From: Alphaproteobacteria bacterium
GTDB lineage: Bacteria > Pseudomonadota > Alphaproteobacteria > Micavibrionales > UBA2020
DNA length: 64,000 nt
Direction: 5' to 3'
Assembly: GCA_016794125.1 (NCBI GenBank)
Contig: JAEUKT010000001.1
Span: forward strand, 248,001-312,000
A program made the position numbers and the translations under genes. The notes beneath the pieces were generated by a model, which had not been told where the DNA came from, searched no databases, and saw nothing but the letters and a program-made list of their open reading frames with translations. Of the stretch, positions 7,184-15,375 are shown in pieces. Within the stretch, counting starts at the first letter, position 1. Each line of letters begins with the position of its first letter.

Positions 7184-9112
7184 TTATGATGAAATCCAGC
7201 CTTTTTCGTGATCGATGAATATCCTGAACCATAGTTCGGTCACGAGCAAGGCAAAAACCTGTTTCTGCGACATGCCGCCACCACCCTTCGCATTCGCAAC
7301 CATTTGCCGGATCGCCTGCGGTTCAAACAATCCGCGGCGGCGGATACTTTGTTCAGACAGGCACACTTCGACCATGTCGCGCAGCGGCCCGCGCGCTAGG
7401 CATTGATCCAGAATCCCCGTGCCCGGCTGCATGACCGGCACCTTCAGAGGCGCGCCCACAAAATTCGGCATCACGCGCGCAACATAGTTTCTCAAAAGCA
7501 CCTTGCGGCTGCTATCTGTACGGCGCAGGCGGTCCGGCACGCCCAGCATGAACGCGAATAGCTTGTGATCCATAAAAGGCAGGCGGACACCCAGCGAGTT
7601 GAACCCCGCAAGCTTGTCAACGACCGTCAGCGTACCATCTTGCAGTAAATGGTCGCCCTGCATGCCCATCAGCGCCGCAAGCGGCGTCGGCCACGACTGC
7701 TGCGGCCTTTCGCGGTCGGTGAACGCGCCAACGACCGGTGTCATCGCGCCGCCGTAAATTTCCTGCCGGTCGCGCGCGTTTATGAGCGATGCAACCCCCA
7801 TATATTGCTGCTGAAGTGTGCCGCTATGCATGGCCTCTGCAAAATCGGCGAGCCGCTGCTTGTTGCGAGGGCCGATTTTTCCGCTGAAATGCAGCTTGCG
7901 CGCGATCGTGGCAAGCGGCATGTAATCTTTCGTGTGCGTGAAAAGCTTCCAGAAAAATTTCGGCATGCCATAGGCGGCCAGCAGCGTATCGTGCTGCGGA
8001 TAGTTCATGAACAGGTTGTTTGCGCCGATACCCGACATCGCGACCTTGACCTTTGATGACGCAAGGCGCGCCATAAGGTGCATCGTCAAGATATTTGGAT
8101 CGGCAACTGGCTGGTCAAGCGCCCAGACAAGCTCGGGCAGCCTGTCCATGAATTCTGGTTCGAACTCGATGGCATGATGTACTGCACCGATACGCCCTGC
8201 AATTTCTGCAGGCCCCGGTACCCCGTCGATATCGCGCCCAAGCGACCCGGAAAAAACACTGATCGGCTTGCTGGTGTTTTTGGCCATCGCCCATAGCACG
8301 GCTGCGGATTCCAGACTGCCGGTCGCGAAGGCACCCAGCGACACATCGGGTATCTGGCGCAGCGCGACCGCTTCTTCGAACAGCGTCTCGAACTGCCTCT
8401 GGAAATCCTCGTCGGTTTTATGCGCCGGGTCGGGCTTAGCATTGCTATCCCATTGCCAGTACGGTTCGATCGCCACGTGCAGACCCGGATTCCAGATCAT
8501 GCGGTGGCCGGGCGGCAGCATATGGATCCCCTTGAACAGCCCCGCCTCTCCCGGCGTATATCCCAGCGTCAGGAACGCATCGACGCCCACCAGGTCGGGC
8601 GTCGCGCGGACGGACGGATGTTCCAGCAGCGACTTGATTTCGGAAGCAAAGACGAATGATCCGGATTGCGTAGTAGTGTAATAAAGCGGCTGAACGCCCA
8701 TCGGGTCGCGTGCCAGAAACACCAGACCCTTTTGCATGTCATGTACCGCAAAAGCAAAATGCCCGCGCATATGACTAACGCAGGTGAAACCATAGGTACG
8801 GTACAGGTTCAGCACGACTTCTGTATCGGTCTGTGTGCGAAAGGCGATACCCTTTTTAATCAGCTTCTCGCGTTCTTCCTTGTAGTTGTATAACTCCCCG
8901 GAAAAAGCGATGGCGAATTGCCGGTCTTCGGAATAAAGCGGCTGCCAGTTTTCGTCGGGGTCGATGGTGGCGAGGCGGCTCATGCCCATATACACAGGCG
9001 GCTCGATATGAAACCCTTCCCCATCCGGCCCGCGGTGTTTCAGTTTCCGCACCATAGACTGCAGCACGGCAAGTTCCTGCGGATGGCCCAGATATCCCGC
9101 GATCCCGCTCAT
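7184..9112 (-). CDS. Asparagine synthetase B-like protein with both active sites degenerate
   Basis: This 642-residue protein has the full class II amidotransferase plus ATP-dependent synthetase layout of AsnB. Residues 1-210 are the glutaminase-type domain (MSGIAGYLG, KHRGPDGEG, FSGELYNY) and residues 230-600 the synthetase domain. Known active members begin Met-Cys-Gly, the Cys being the nucleophile; here residue 2 is Ser (codon AGC). The ATP pyrophosphatase loop SGGxDS is TGSLES (264-269), and the later SGDGGDE motif is SGIGANN (360-366). I checked these codons directly. The frame is intact and composition normal, so it looks like a maintained pseudoenzyme rather than decay. Its start overlaps the stop of the CBS-protein gene by 4 bases (ATGA), implying translational coupling. 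An exotic amidotransferase activity cannot be excluded. Confidence 0.85.
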   Translation of the reverse strand: MSGIAGYLGHPQELAVLQSMVRKLKHRGPDGEGFHIEPPVYMGMSRLATIDPDENWQPLYSEDRQFAIAFSGELYNYKEEREKLIKKGIAFRTQTDTEVVLNLYRTYGFTCVSHMRGHFAFAVHDMQKGLVFLARDPMGVQPLYYTTTQSGSFVFASEIKSLLEHPSVRATPDLVGVDAFLTLGYTPGEAGLFKGIHMLPPGHRMIWNPGLHVAIEPYWQWDSNAKPDPAHKTDEDFQRQFETLFEEAVALRQIPDVSLGAFATGSLESAAVLWAMAKNTSKPISVFSGSLGRDIDGVPGPAEIAGRIGAVHHAIEFEPEFMDRLPELVWALDQPVADPNILTMHLMARLASSKVKVAMSGIGANNLFMNYPQHDTLLAAYGMPKFFWKLFTHTKDYMPLATIARKLHFSGKIGPRNKQRLADFAEAMHSGTLQQQYMGVASLINARDRQEIYGGAMTPVVGAFTDRERPQQSWPTPLAALMGMQGDHLLQDGTLTVVDKLAGFNSLGVRLPFMDHKLFAFMLGVPDRLRRTDSSRKVLLRNYVARVMPNFVGAPLKVPVMQPGTGILDQCLARGPLRDMVEVCLSEQSIRRRGLFEPQAIRQMVANAKGGGGMSQKQVFALLVTELWFRIFIDHEKGWISS

Positions 9113-10425
9113 GCGTAACCTTCCTTATGCTGCGTCAGGCCAGGGGCAGTCGTCGTCAGCGGCGTAACCTTGACAAGCATTACCTGGTTGCGCTGCTTCT
9201 TTACAATTTCAAAGCGGCATTCAAAGAAATGAAATACCTGACCAACAGCCGGAATACGCTGCGATTCAAAAAGCACAAGACCAGCAACGGTCGAATAATC
9301 GTCATCCGGCAGCGACCAGCCAAGGTCGCGGTTCAGGTCGCGTATCGTGACCTTGCCGTCGATAATATAACCGCCGTCCGGCTGCGCGCGCACCCCCGAC
9401 ACGGCAACATCGTGTTCATCGTCGATCTGGCCGACGATTTCTTCCAAAATATCTTCCATCGTGATCATGCCGGTGACGACGCCATACTCATCGACCATTA
9501 TTGCAAAATGTTCGCGGCGGCGGCGGAATGCCTGCAGCTGATCAAATACCGTCGTGGATTCCGGGATAAACCACGGCTCCATCATTGCTGCCTGCATGTT
9601 GATTTTCGATACATCTCCGTTGCAATGGCGCAGTTCCTGCAGCAGCAGTTTCGTATGCACGACACCCACGATATTATCGGGGCTGTCGCGCCATGCCGGG
9701 ATGCGGGTATAAGCGCTGTGCAGCACTTCATCGACGATCTGCGCGACCGGCAGGTCGAGGTTGATCATGTTGACGGAGCGGCGGTGGATCATGATTTTCT
9801 CCACCTTCACATCGGCGAGATCCATGATGGAGCGCATCATCGCGCCTTTGCCCTGATCGGACGGCACTTCTTCCTCGGACTCCTTGAACAGCTCGATTGC
9901 GCCGCGCAGTTCTTCTTCGTGGGCCGTCTCCGAATGGCCGTGGGTATCGACACCGAATGCCTTGAACATTGTACCGACAACCTTGCCAACGGTGATGGTA
10001 ACCGGCGAGAACAGGGCGATCACAATGCGCACCGGAACGGCCAGCGCCAGAGCCATGCGGTCGGCATGCATCAGCGCATAGGTTTTCGGCACGACTTCGG
10101 CGAAAATAAACACGATCACGGTCACGCCCATGGTGGCGACTACGACGCCGGTATTGTCGCCCAGCACCTGCACCAGCACGGATGTTGCAAGAGCGGAGGC
10201 AAAGATGTTCATGAAACTGTTGCCGAGCAGCAGCGCGCTGATCAGCTGTTCTTTCTTCTCCCGCAGATGCAGCACAAGGCTCGCCATTTTATTGCCGTCG
10301 GCTTCCAGCGCCACCATGCGCGCACGGGATGCGCCCGTCAGCGCCGTTTCCGCGCCCGCGAAAAAACCTGATGCCAGCAGCATGCAGACAAAACCGACAA
10401 GTTCAAACCAATGGTTGGTATCCAT
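9109..10425 (-). CDS. CorC/HlyC-type membrane protein with CNNM and CBS domains
   Basis: This 438-residue protein has the order of the UPF0053 family. An N-terminal DUF21/CNNM membrane domain with about four spans (residues 1-185) includes GAETALTGASRARM and FAEVVPKTYA. A CBS pair follows (about 210-330), with the MIHRRSVNMINLD and ARIPAW-like RIPAWRDSP segments. A C-terminal CorC_HlyC domain (about 345-430) contains GGYIIDGKVTIRDLN. Relatives are linked to magnesium/cobalt export or resistance. It follows aroB by 14 bases and overlaps the AsnB-like gene. The aroK-aroB-CBS order is common in alphaproteobacteria. Confidence 0.92.
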   Translation of the reverse strand: MDTNHWFELVGFVCMLLASGFFAGAETALTGASRARMVALEADGNKMASLVLHLREKKEQLISALLLGNSFMNIFASALATSVLVQVLGDNTGVVVATMGVTVIVFIFAEVVPKTYALMHADRMALALAVPVRIVIALFSPVTITVGKVVGTMFKAFGVDTHGHSETAHEEELRGAIELFKESEEEVPSDQGKGAMMRSIMDLADVKVEKIMIHRRSVNMINLDLPVAQIVDEVLHSAYTRIPAWRDSPDNIVGVVHTKLLLQELRHCNGDVSKINMQAAMMEPWFIPESTTVFDQLQAFRRRREHFAIMVDEYGVVTGMITMEDILEEIVGQIDDEHDVAVSGVRAQPDGGYIIDGKVTIRDLNRDLGWSLPDDDYSTVAGLVLFESQRIPAVGQVFHFFECRFEIVKKQRNQVMLVKVTPLTTTAPGLTQHKEGYA

Positions 10426-10439
10426 GTTCTTTCCGTCCC

Positions 10440-11552
10440 TTATCCGCCGAAACGGCTGCGTAAAAATTCCGTGACCTTGGCTTCATCGACATCATTCGCC
10501 ACGAACGACTTGCCGATACCGCGGGCGAGGATGAAGGTCATCTTGCCATCCTTTGCCTTCTTGTCGCCCTTCATGCGCGCCAGCACATCTGCTGCCGTTA
10601 CCTTGAACGGCGGCGATTGCAGCAGGCCGGTTTTGTCGAGGTGCTTGCCGAGCGCGTCGCAATCGGCGGCTGGGCACAATCCGGCATCGCGCGAAAAATC
10701 GAAAGCAAGTTTCAGCCCGATACCGACCGCTTCGCCATGCAGCAGCCTGCCGTCATACCCTCCGATTGCCTCGAAGGCATGTCCGAAGGTGTGGCCAAGA
10801 TTGAGCAGCGCGCGGATGTCTTTTTGTTCTTTCTCGTCCGCCTTGACGATAGCGACCTTGGCCTTGCAGCTGTATTCGATGGCATAGGTCAGCGCGGCAG
10901 GATCTCCCGCGAGCAATTTCTGGCCGTTTTGTTCCAGCCATTGAAAAAATTCAGGGCTGTCGATCAGCGCGTATTTCAGAATTTCGGCATAGCCCGATTT
11001 CAATTCTCTCTCTGGCAACGTGCGCAGCGTGCCTGTATCGATCAGTACCGTTTTCGGCTGATAGAATGTACCGACAAGGTTTTTGCCCTGCGGCGAATTG
11101 ATCGCGGTCTTGCCGCCGACGGAGCTATCAACCTGCGCCAATAATGTCGTCGGCACCTGCACGAAATGAATGCCACGCAGGATGATGGAAGCCGCAAAGC
11201 CCGTGATGTCGCCGATCACACCGCCGCCCAGCGCCACCAGCGCCGATTTGCGGTCGAGTTTATAGCCGAGCGACTTTTCAATGATATGCTGCAGCTGCTG
11301 GAAATTTTTCGTTTCTTCGCCCGCCGGCAAAATCACGGGCGGATAAGGCGTAAAGCCCGCGGATTCCAAAGCCTGCATGAAATCTAAGAGGTAAGGTTTC
11401 GCGACATTTTCGTCCGTTACGACGCAGATTTTTTTTGAGGGTAATACGTTTTTCAGCATATCGCCCGCACGCGACAACAGCCCTTCCCCGATATGGATAT
11501 CGTAGGAAGCAGAGGAAACCGCGACATTTACAATGTTATGCGCCACGGTCAC
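10440..11552 (-). CDS. aroB: 3-dehydroquinate synthase
   Basis: This 370-residue enzyme converts DAHP to 3-dehydroquinate, the second step of the shikimate pathway, using NAD and a divalent metal. The NAD-binding GGGVIGDITGFAASI, the QVPTTLLAQVDSSVGGKTAIN segment in two parts, and the metal-binding NLGHTFGHAFE are all present. Its start lies inside the end of aroK (17-base overlap), so translation is probably coupled. Length and motifs are typical, and nothing is missing. Confidence 0.97.
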   Translation of the reverse strand: MTVAHNIVNVAVSSASYDIHIGEGLLSRAGDMLKNVLPSKKICVVTDENVAKPYLLDFMQALESAGFTPYPPVILPAGEETKNFQQLQHIIEKSLGYKLDRKSALVALGGGVIGDITGFAASIILRGIHFVQVPTTLLAQVDSSVGGKTAINSPQGKNLVGTFYQPKTVLIDTGTLRTLPERELKSGYAEILKYALIDSPEFFQWLEQNGQKLLAGDPAALTYAIEYSCKAKVAIVKADEKEQKDIRALLNLGHTFGHAFEAIGGYDGRLLHGEAVGIGLKLAFDFSRDAGLCPAADCDALGKHLDKTGLLQSPPFKVTAADVLARMKGDKKAKDGKMTFILARGIGKSFVANDVDEAKVTEFLRSRFGG

Positions 11553-12072
11553 GTTTCCATTTTTCCAGTTGCTCGATGATGATACGCGCCATGTGTCGGG
11601 GCGACTGGTCGTCCGTCACCACGGTGATATCCGCTTCAGCGTAAACCGGATAACGCACATCTATCAACTGCGAGAGCTTTGCAGCGCGATCAACGCCGCG
11701 CAGCAGCGGACGGTTATCCGTGCGCGATGTGCGCTCCACCAATGTCTCGAGGCTGGCCTTCAACCAGACAGAGACAGCCCTCGCCTTCACGGCGCTGCGG
11801 ATATCGGGCTGGATGAAGGCGCCGCCACCGGAGGCGAGGACTTTGGGGCCGCTTTCCAGCAGGCGCAACATCACCTTTTTTTCACCGATACGGAATTCCG
11901 GCTCGCCCAGCCGTTCGAAGATTTCGGGAATCGACATGCCGGCGGCTTTTTCAATTTCCTTGTCTGCGTCAATAAAAGGCATTTTCAGGATGCGCGAAAG
12001 CTCGATCCCCACGCGGCTCTTACCCGACCCCATCAGGCCAATCAGCACAATGATTTCGTGTGAAAATTCCAT
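11536..12072 (-). CDS. aroK: Shikimate kinase
   Basis: This 178-residue P-loop kinase phosphorylates shikimate with ATP. The Walker A motif is GLMGSGKS (residues 12-19). Shikimate-binding residues lie in FIDADKEIE and the GGGAF loop, and the lid region contains RTDNRPLL. It is the first gene of the minus-strand run aroK-aroB-corC-like-asnB-like-torF-like. The region upstream (12073-12171) is AT-rich and should hold its promoter, but I do not see a clear match. Confidence 0.96.
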   Translation of the reverse strand: MEFSHEIIVLIGLMGSGKSRVGIELSRILKMPFIDADKEIEKAAGMSIPEIFERLGEPEFRIGEKKVMLRLLESGPKVLASGGGAFIQPDIRSAVKARAVSVWLKASLETLVERTSRTDNRPLLRGVDRAAKLSQLIDVRYPVYAEADITVVTDDQSPRHMARIIIEQLEKWKRDRGA

Positions 12073-12171
12073 ATTTTCCCGTAATTACAATGTGTTAGTT
12101 TCGCATTACACCGCGTTGAAATCAAGCATTGTGACCTTATATCTTTCTGTGAGATTTATGAAAAAAGGCTG

Positions 12172-12200
12172 TTGACTTATGCTCAGGCAATATGTAATAA
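12172..12200 (+). promoter_or_regulatory. Strong candidate sigma-70 promoter
   Basis: TTGACT (12172-12177), a 17-base spacer, and TAATAA (12195-12200) form a near-consensus promoter on the plus strand. The predicted start, near 12207, leaves an untranslated leader of about 150 bases before the 51-residue ORF at 12360. The leader is purine-rich and can fold (for example CTGCGCCTGCGCAG). I do not match it to a known riboswitch or RNA family. Confidence 0.6.
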
Positions 12201-12359
12201 GTAAGCAGCTTTATGGTATATATCCATTTCCGGAGTCGCCCTGCGCCTGCGCAGAAAACAACGGAAAAGGGTAGTCAGGAAGCGAAGCAGGAAGTATGCT
12301 AAGGCGCAAACTTCAGGACGGCTGAAGACAAAGGTCCACCCTAACAAGAAAGACTATAT

Positions 12360-12515
12360 ATGTTATCCAAGCTTGCTTTGGTCCTTGTTATGGTGGCGCT
12401 TATTTCTGCAGCGGGTGGCTTCGTGGTACTGGCGGCTTGGGACGTACCAGTGACGCAGACACCCGTGGAGAAGGCGCTCGACAACAGTCGCTTTCTTGAA
12501 AAGAGCTCTTTGTAA
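12360..12515 (+). CDS. Conserved-type small membrane protein, 51 residues
   Basis: ATG at 12360 to TAA at 12513-12515 encodes a 51-residue protein: one membrane helix (about residues 5-27), then AAWDVPVTQTPVEKAL and NSRFLEK. From memory, short proteins of the same design (one helix, then an AxWDIPxPxxxVEKxxPNDRF-like tail) occur in many Rhodospirillales genomes, so I think this is a real conserved gene. It lies behind the promoter at 12172-12200. The ribosome site (AAGAAAG) is weak. Its function is unknown. Its position between aroK and xerD, transcribed with xerD, may be meaningful. Confidence 0.7.
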   Translation: MLSKLALVLVMVALISAAGGFVVLAAWDVPVTQTPVEKALDNSRFLEKSSL

Positions 12516-12909
12516 GACGCTCCTCTCCACAAAATGCCTGTGACGTTCGTCCCCGTACGCGAATCAAGGGTTTAGGGAAGCCCGAGTCGTGTCCGCAGAA
12601 AGGCGATACCAATGCCTTAAGGTACTCAAATATGGGGCTTTTTGGGCATTGTGGACAGGTTATGGAGTTGGCACGAGACGATGTGAAAAAAGATAACGAT
12701 TTTCATAGGTTTAAAGAAGTATCTGAAGTTGTTCTTTAAATCGGTGGAATACCAGAAAACAATTTTCACATATTCCCTCTTGCCTTTTCGTATTGGATAC
12801 GGCTTTATGACCTAAAGTTCACTTGTTACGGAGGAGTATGCCTTTGGTTTAGCCACAAAAATGGCAGGTCAGGGGTGTACACAGAAACTTTAAAAAGGAG
12901 AAAACTACA
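12516..12909. other. 394-base gap between the small membrane gene and xerD
   Basis: I see no gene or clear terminator. There is a possible plus-strand promoter, TTGGCA near 12668 followed 18 bases later by GATAAC, and a later AT-rich stretch. A well-placed GGAGGAG precedes an ATG that opens only a four-codon ORF (near 12838). The xerD ribosome site AAAAAGGAG lies at the end. Confidence 0.5.
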
Positions 12910-13887
12910 ATGGCTCGTCCAGGTCGTCCCAGAATGCCCAAAGCTCCCCTTCCGGGAACTGTTGATGCATTCCTCGATATGCTCATCGCTGAACGCGGTG
13001 CTGCACTCAACACCCGTCATGCTTACGAGCGTGACCTTGCAGATGTCTGCTCTTTCCTGAAAAAACAGACGAAAGAGATCGACAACGCAAGCACCGCTGA
13101 TCTCAAATCCTATCTCGGCGAACTCAGCGCGCGCGAAAATGCAAAGAGCAAAGGCGGCGGCAAAACGGCCGTTCGCACGATCGCTCGCCGCATTTCGGCT
13201 CTGCGCCAGTTCTACGGCTTCCTCGTCTCGGAAGGCAAACGCTCGGATGATCCGACGTCGACCATCGAGAGCCCGAAGCAAACCCGCACCCTGCCCAAGA
13301 TCCTGACTGAAGACGAAGTTACGGTCCTCATCACGACGGCTCAGAAGCAAGGCGGCCCGGAAAGCATCCGCCTCGTGGCGCTGCTCGAAATCCTGTACGC
13401 CACCGGTCTCCGCGTTTCGGAACTGGTCGGCCTGCCCCTCACCGCGATCGGCCCCGACAACCGTTACCTGACGGTTGAAGGCAAAGGCGGCCGCGAGCGC
13501 ATGGCTCCCCTGTCGGAACCCGCTCAGCGCGCGATGAAAGGCTACATGGACATCCGCACCAAGTTCCTGATGCCCGACCGTACCGACAGCCAGAGCAAGT
13601 GGCTCTTCCCGTCGCGTACTTCGGAATCCGGTCACCTGACCCGCCAGCGCTTCGCGCAGCTCCTGAAAGAGCTGTCCCGCAACGCCGGCATCGACCCGGA
13701 ACGCGTCAGCCCGCACGTTCTCCGTCACGCTTTCGCAACCCACCTGCTGAAGCACGGCGCAGACCTCCGTTCGGTCCAGAAAATGCTCGGCCACGCCGAT
13801 ATCGCAACGACCCAGATCTACACGCAAGTGGTCGGCGATCAGGCGAAAGCTGCCACCGATAAACATCCGATGGCAAAAGTCGGCTGA
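12910..13887 (+). CDS. xerD: Tyrosine recombinase XerD
   Basis: This 325-residue site-specific recombinase resolves chromosome dimers at dif with XerC and FtsK. The N-terminal SAM-like core-binding domain (residues 15-115) contains NTRHAYERDL. The catalytic domain has all the family residues: Arg in ATGLRVSELVGL, Lys in GKGGRERMAPL, the HxxR pair in HVLRHAFATHLL, His in LGHADIATTQIY, and the Tyr nucleophile at the end of that motif. The C-terminal HPMA is XerD-like rather than XerC-like. An AAGGAG ribosome site precedes the ATG, and a strong terminator follows at 13933. Confidence 0.95.
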   Translation: MARPGRPRMPKAPLPGTVDAFLDMLIAERGAALNTRHAYERDLADVCSFLKKQTKEIDNASTADLKSYLGELSARENAKSKGGGKTAVRTIARRISALRQFYGFLVSEGKRSDDPTSTIESPKQTRTLPKILTEDEVTVLITTAQKQGGPESIRLVALLEILYATGLRVSELVGLPLTAIGPDNRYLTVEGKGGRERMAPLSEPAQRAMKGYMDIRTKFLMPDRTDSQSKWLFPSRTSESGHLTRQRFAQLLKELSRNAGIDPERVSPHVLRHAFATHLLKHGADLRSVQKMLGHADIATTQIYTQVVGDQAKAATDKHPMAKVG

Positions 13888-13932
13888 TACGGCTAACCCT
13901 CGCGGGTTATCTGTAAAAAATCGATAAGAATC

Positions 13933-13963
13933 AGGGGAGCCCCTTAAAAGGCTCCCCTTTTTC
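13933..13963 (+). terminator. Terminator after xerD
   Basis: AGGGGAGCC (13933-13941) pairs perfectly with GGCTCCCCT (13950-13958) around an 8-base loop and is followed by a T-run. It ends the xerD transcript 45 bases after its stop codon. Confidence 0.9.
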
Positions 13964-14034
13964 ATGTCTGCAGGGGAGCAAAATGCGTTCTGGATGGTTA
14001 GTGCTGCGAGCAAACGATTGAACAGGAGCACATC

Positions 14035-14265
14035 ATGAACACGATTAACGAACCCATCGAACCACAAATGGAAGTCCGCTCGTCGGATGGCCTGCATGTC
14101 GGCACCGTCGACCATCTGGAAGGCACAGATATGATCAAGCTGACCCGCACCGACAAGGCTGCCGGCGGCGAACACCATTACATTCCGCTGGAATGGGTCG
14201 ATCACGTGGATGCCCATGTCCACCTGTCCAAGACCGTGGACGATGTCCGCGCGCAATGGCAGTAG
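14035..14265 (+). CDS. DUF2171 (PRC-barrel-like) protein
   Basis: This 76-residue protein matches the DUF2171 pattern: EVRSSDGLHVGTVDHLEG at the start, a KLTR strand, HYIPLEWVDHVDAHVHL, and a C-terminal VRAQW. The fold resembles a PRC barrel. Such proteins are small, cytoplasmic and often stress-related, but their function is not established. A GGAGC ribosome site precedes the ATG. Terminators on both sides make it a single-gene transcription unit between xerD and accA. Confidence 0.88.
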   Translation: MNTINEPIEPQMEVRSSDGLHVGTVDHLEGTDMIKLTRTDKAAGGEHHYIPLEWVDHVDAHVHLSKTVDDVRAQWQ

Positions 14266-14287
14266 CCTTTAAAGCCTGACGGCTTTG

Positions 14288-14326
14288 AAACGGGGAAGCC
14301 CCATGAAAAAGGGCTTCCCCGTTTTA
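14288..14326 (+). terminator. Terminator after the DUF2171 gene
   Basis: AAACGGGGAAGCCC (14288-14301) pairs perfectly with GGGCTTCCCCGTTT (14311-14324), with a 9-base loop and a T-rich end. It is one of the strongest terminators in the window. Confidence 0.92.
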
Positions 14327-14427
14327 TTTATGGCAAAATAGCCGCCCCAAACCTTTGCAAAAACCCGCCATATTGAATATAAACATGCCTTGGACAAAAG
14401 CGCATGGCGCGCTTATGGAAGGCAAGC

Positions 14428-15375
14428 ATGTACCATCTCGAATTCGAAAAACCTGTCGTCGAACTGGAAGCCAAAATTCTGGAACTCCAGAACATGGACA
14501 AGGCAGGCGGCGTGAACCTGACGGATGAAATCACCCGCATCCAGGAAAAGGCCGAACGCATTCTGGTGCAGACCTATTCCAAGCTGACCGCAGACCAAAA
14601 GGTGCAGGTTGCGCGCCACCCGAACCGCCCCCATTTCGTCGATTACACCCGCCGCCTGATTCAGGATTTCACGCCGCTCGCCGGCGACCGCCTGTTCGGC
14701 GAAGACAACGCGCTGATGGGGGGCCTCGGCCGTTTCCGCGGCCAGTCCTGCGTCGTGATCGGTCAGGAAAAAGGGGCGGACACCACGACCCGCGTGAAGC
14801 ACAATTTCGGGATGTCGCGCCCCGAAGGTTACCGCAAGGCGCAGCGCCTGATGGAACTGGCGACGCAATTCAGTCTGCCCATCGTCACGCTGGTCGATAC
14901 CGCCGGCGCATTTCCGGGCATCGAGGCGGAAGAACGCGGCCAGTCCGAAGCCATCGCGAAATCGATTGAATCCTGCCTGCGCGCGACCGTTCCCATCGTC
15001 TCCGTCATCATCGGCGAAGGCGGATCGGGCGGCGCAATCGCCATCGCCACCGCCGACCGCGTGATGATGCTGGAACATTCCATCTATTCCGTCATTTCAC
15101 CCGAAGGCTGCGCCTCGATCCTCTGGCGCTCCGCCGAATTCGCCAAGGACGCCGCCCGCGCGCTCAAACTGACCGCGCAGGACCTGAAGCAGCTGGGCAT
15201 CATCGACACCATCATCGAAGAACCCATGGGCGGCGCGCACCGCGATGCCGACCGCACGATGGATGTGGTGGGCGATTACATCGAAAACGCGCTGGGCGAG
15301 CTGTCGAAAATGGACGGGGCCACCCTCAAAATCCGCCGCCGCCAGAAATATCTGGAGATGGGGCATACCCTCTAA
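14428..15375 (+). CDS. accA: Acetyl-CoA carboxylase carboxyltransferase subunit alpha
   Basis: With AccD, this subunit transfers the carboxyl group from biotin to acetyl-CoA, the first committed step of fatty acid synthesis. I chose the start MYHLEFEKPV at 14428, which has GGAAGG just before it and matches the family N-terminus; an upstream ATG at 14404 would add eight atypical residues. The 315-residue length is typical. Motifs include RPHFVDYTRRL, LGRFRGQSCVVIGQEKG, TLVDTAGAFPG and IGEGGSGGAIAI. It converges on the next gene with a 4-base overlap of the two 3' ends. Confidence 0.96.
   Translation: MYHLEFEKPVVELEAKILELQNMDKAGGVNLTDEITRIQEKAERILVQTYSKLTADQKVQVARHPNRPHFVDYTRRLIQDFTPLAGDRLFGEDNALMGGLGRFRGQSCVVIGQEKGADTTTRVKHNFGMSRPEGYRKAQRLMELATQFSLPIVTLVDTAGAFPGIEAEERGQSEAIAKSIESCLRATVPIVSVIIGEGGSGGAIAIATADRVMMLEHSIYSVISPEGCASILWRSAEFAKDAARALKLTAQDLKQLGIIDTIIEEPMGGAHRDADRTMDVVGDYIENALGELSKMDGATLKIRRRQKYLEMGHTL

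Noticed and set aside
12207-12359. The structured leader before the 51-residue ORF as 6S, SRP or RNase P RNA
   Set aside because: It lacks the conserved elements of these RNAs (for example the SRP GGAAGC tetraloop context or RNase P universal core) when compared from memory.
12838-12852. A GGAGGAG site before an ATG opening a four-codon frame upstream of xerD
   Set aside because: The spacing is too short and the frame too small to call a leader peptide; no attenuator structure is seen after it.
12826-14256. A 476-codon minus-strand frame covering xerD and the DUF2171 gene
   Set aside because: It is antisense to two well-supported genes and crosses the xerD terminator; it shows no motif and has no ribosome site.
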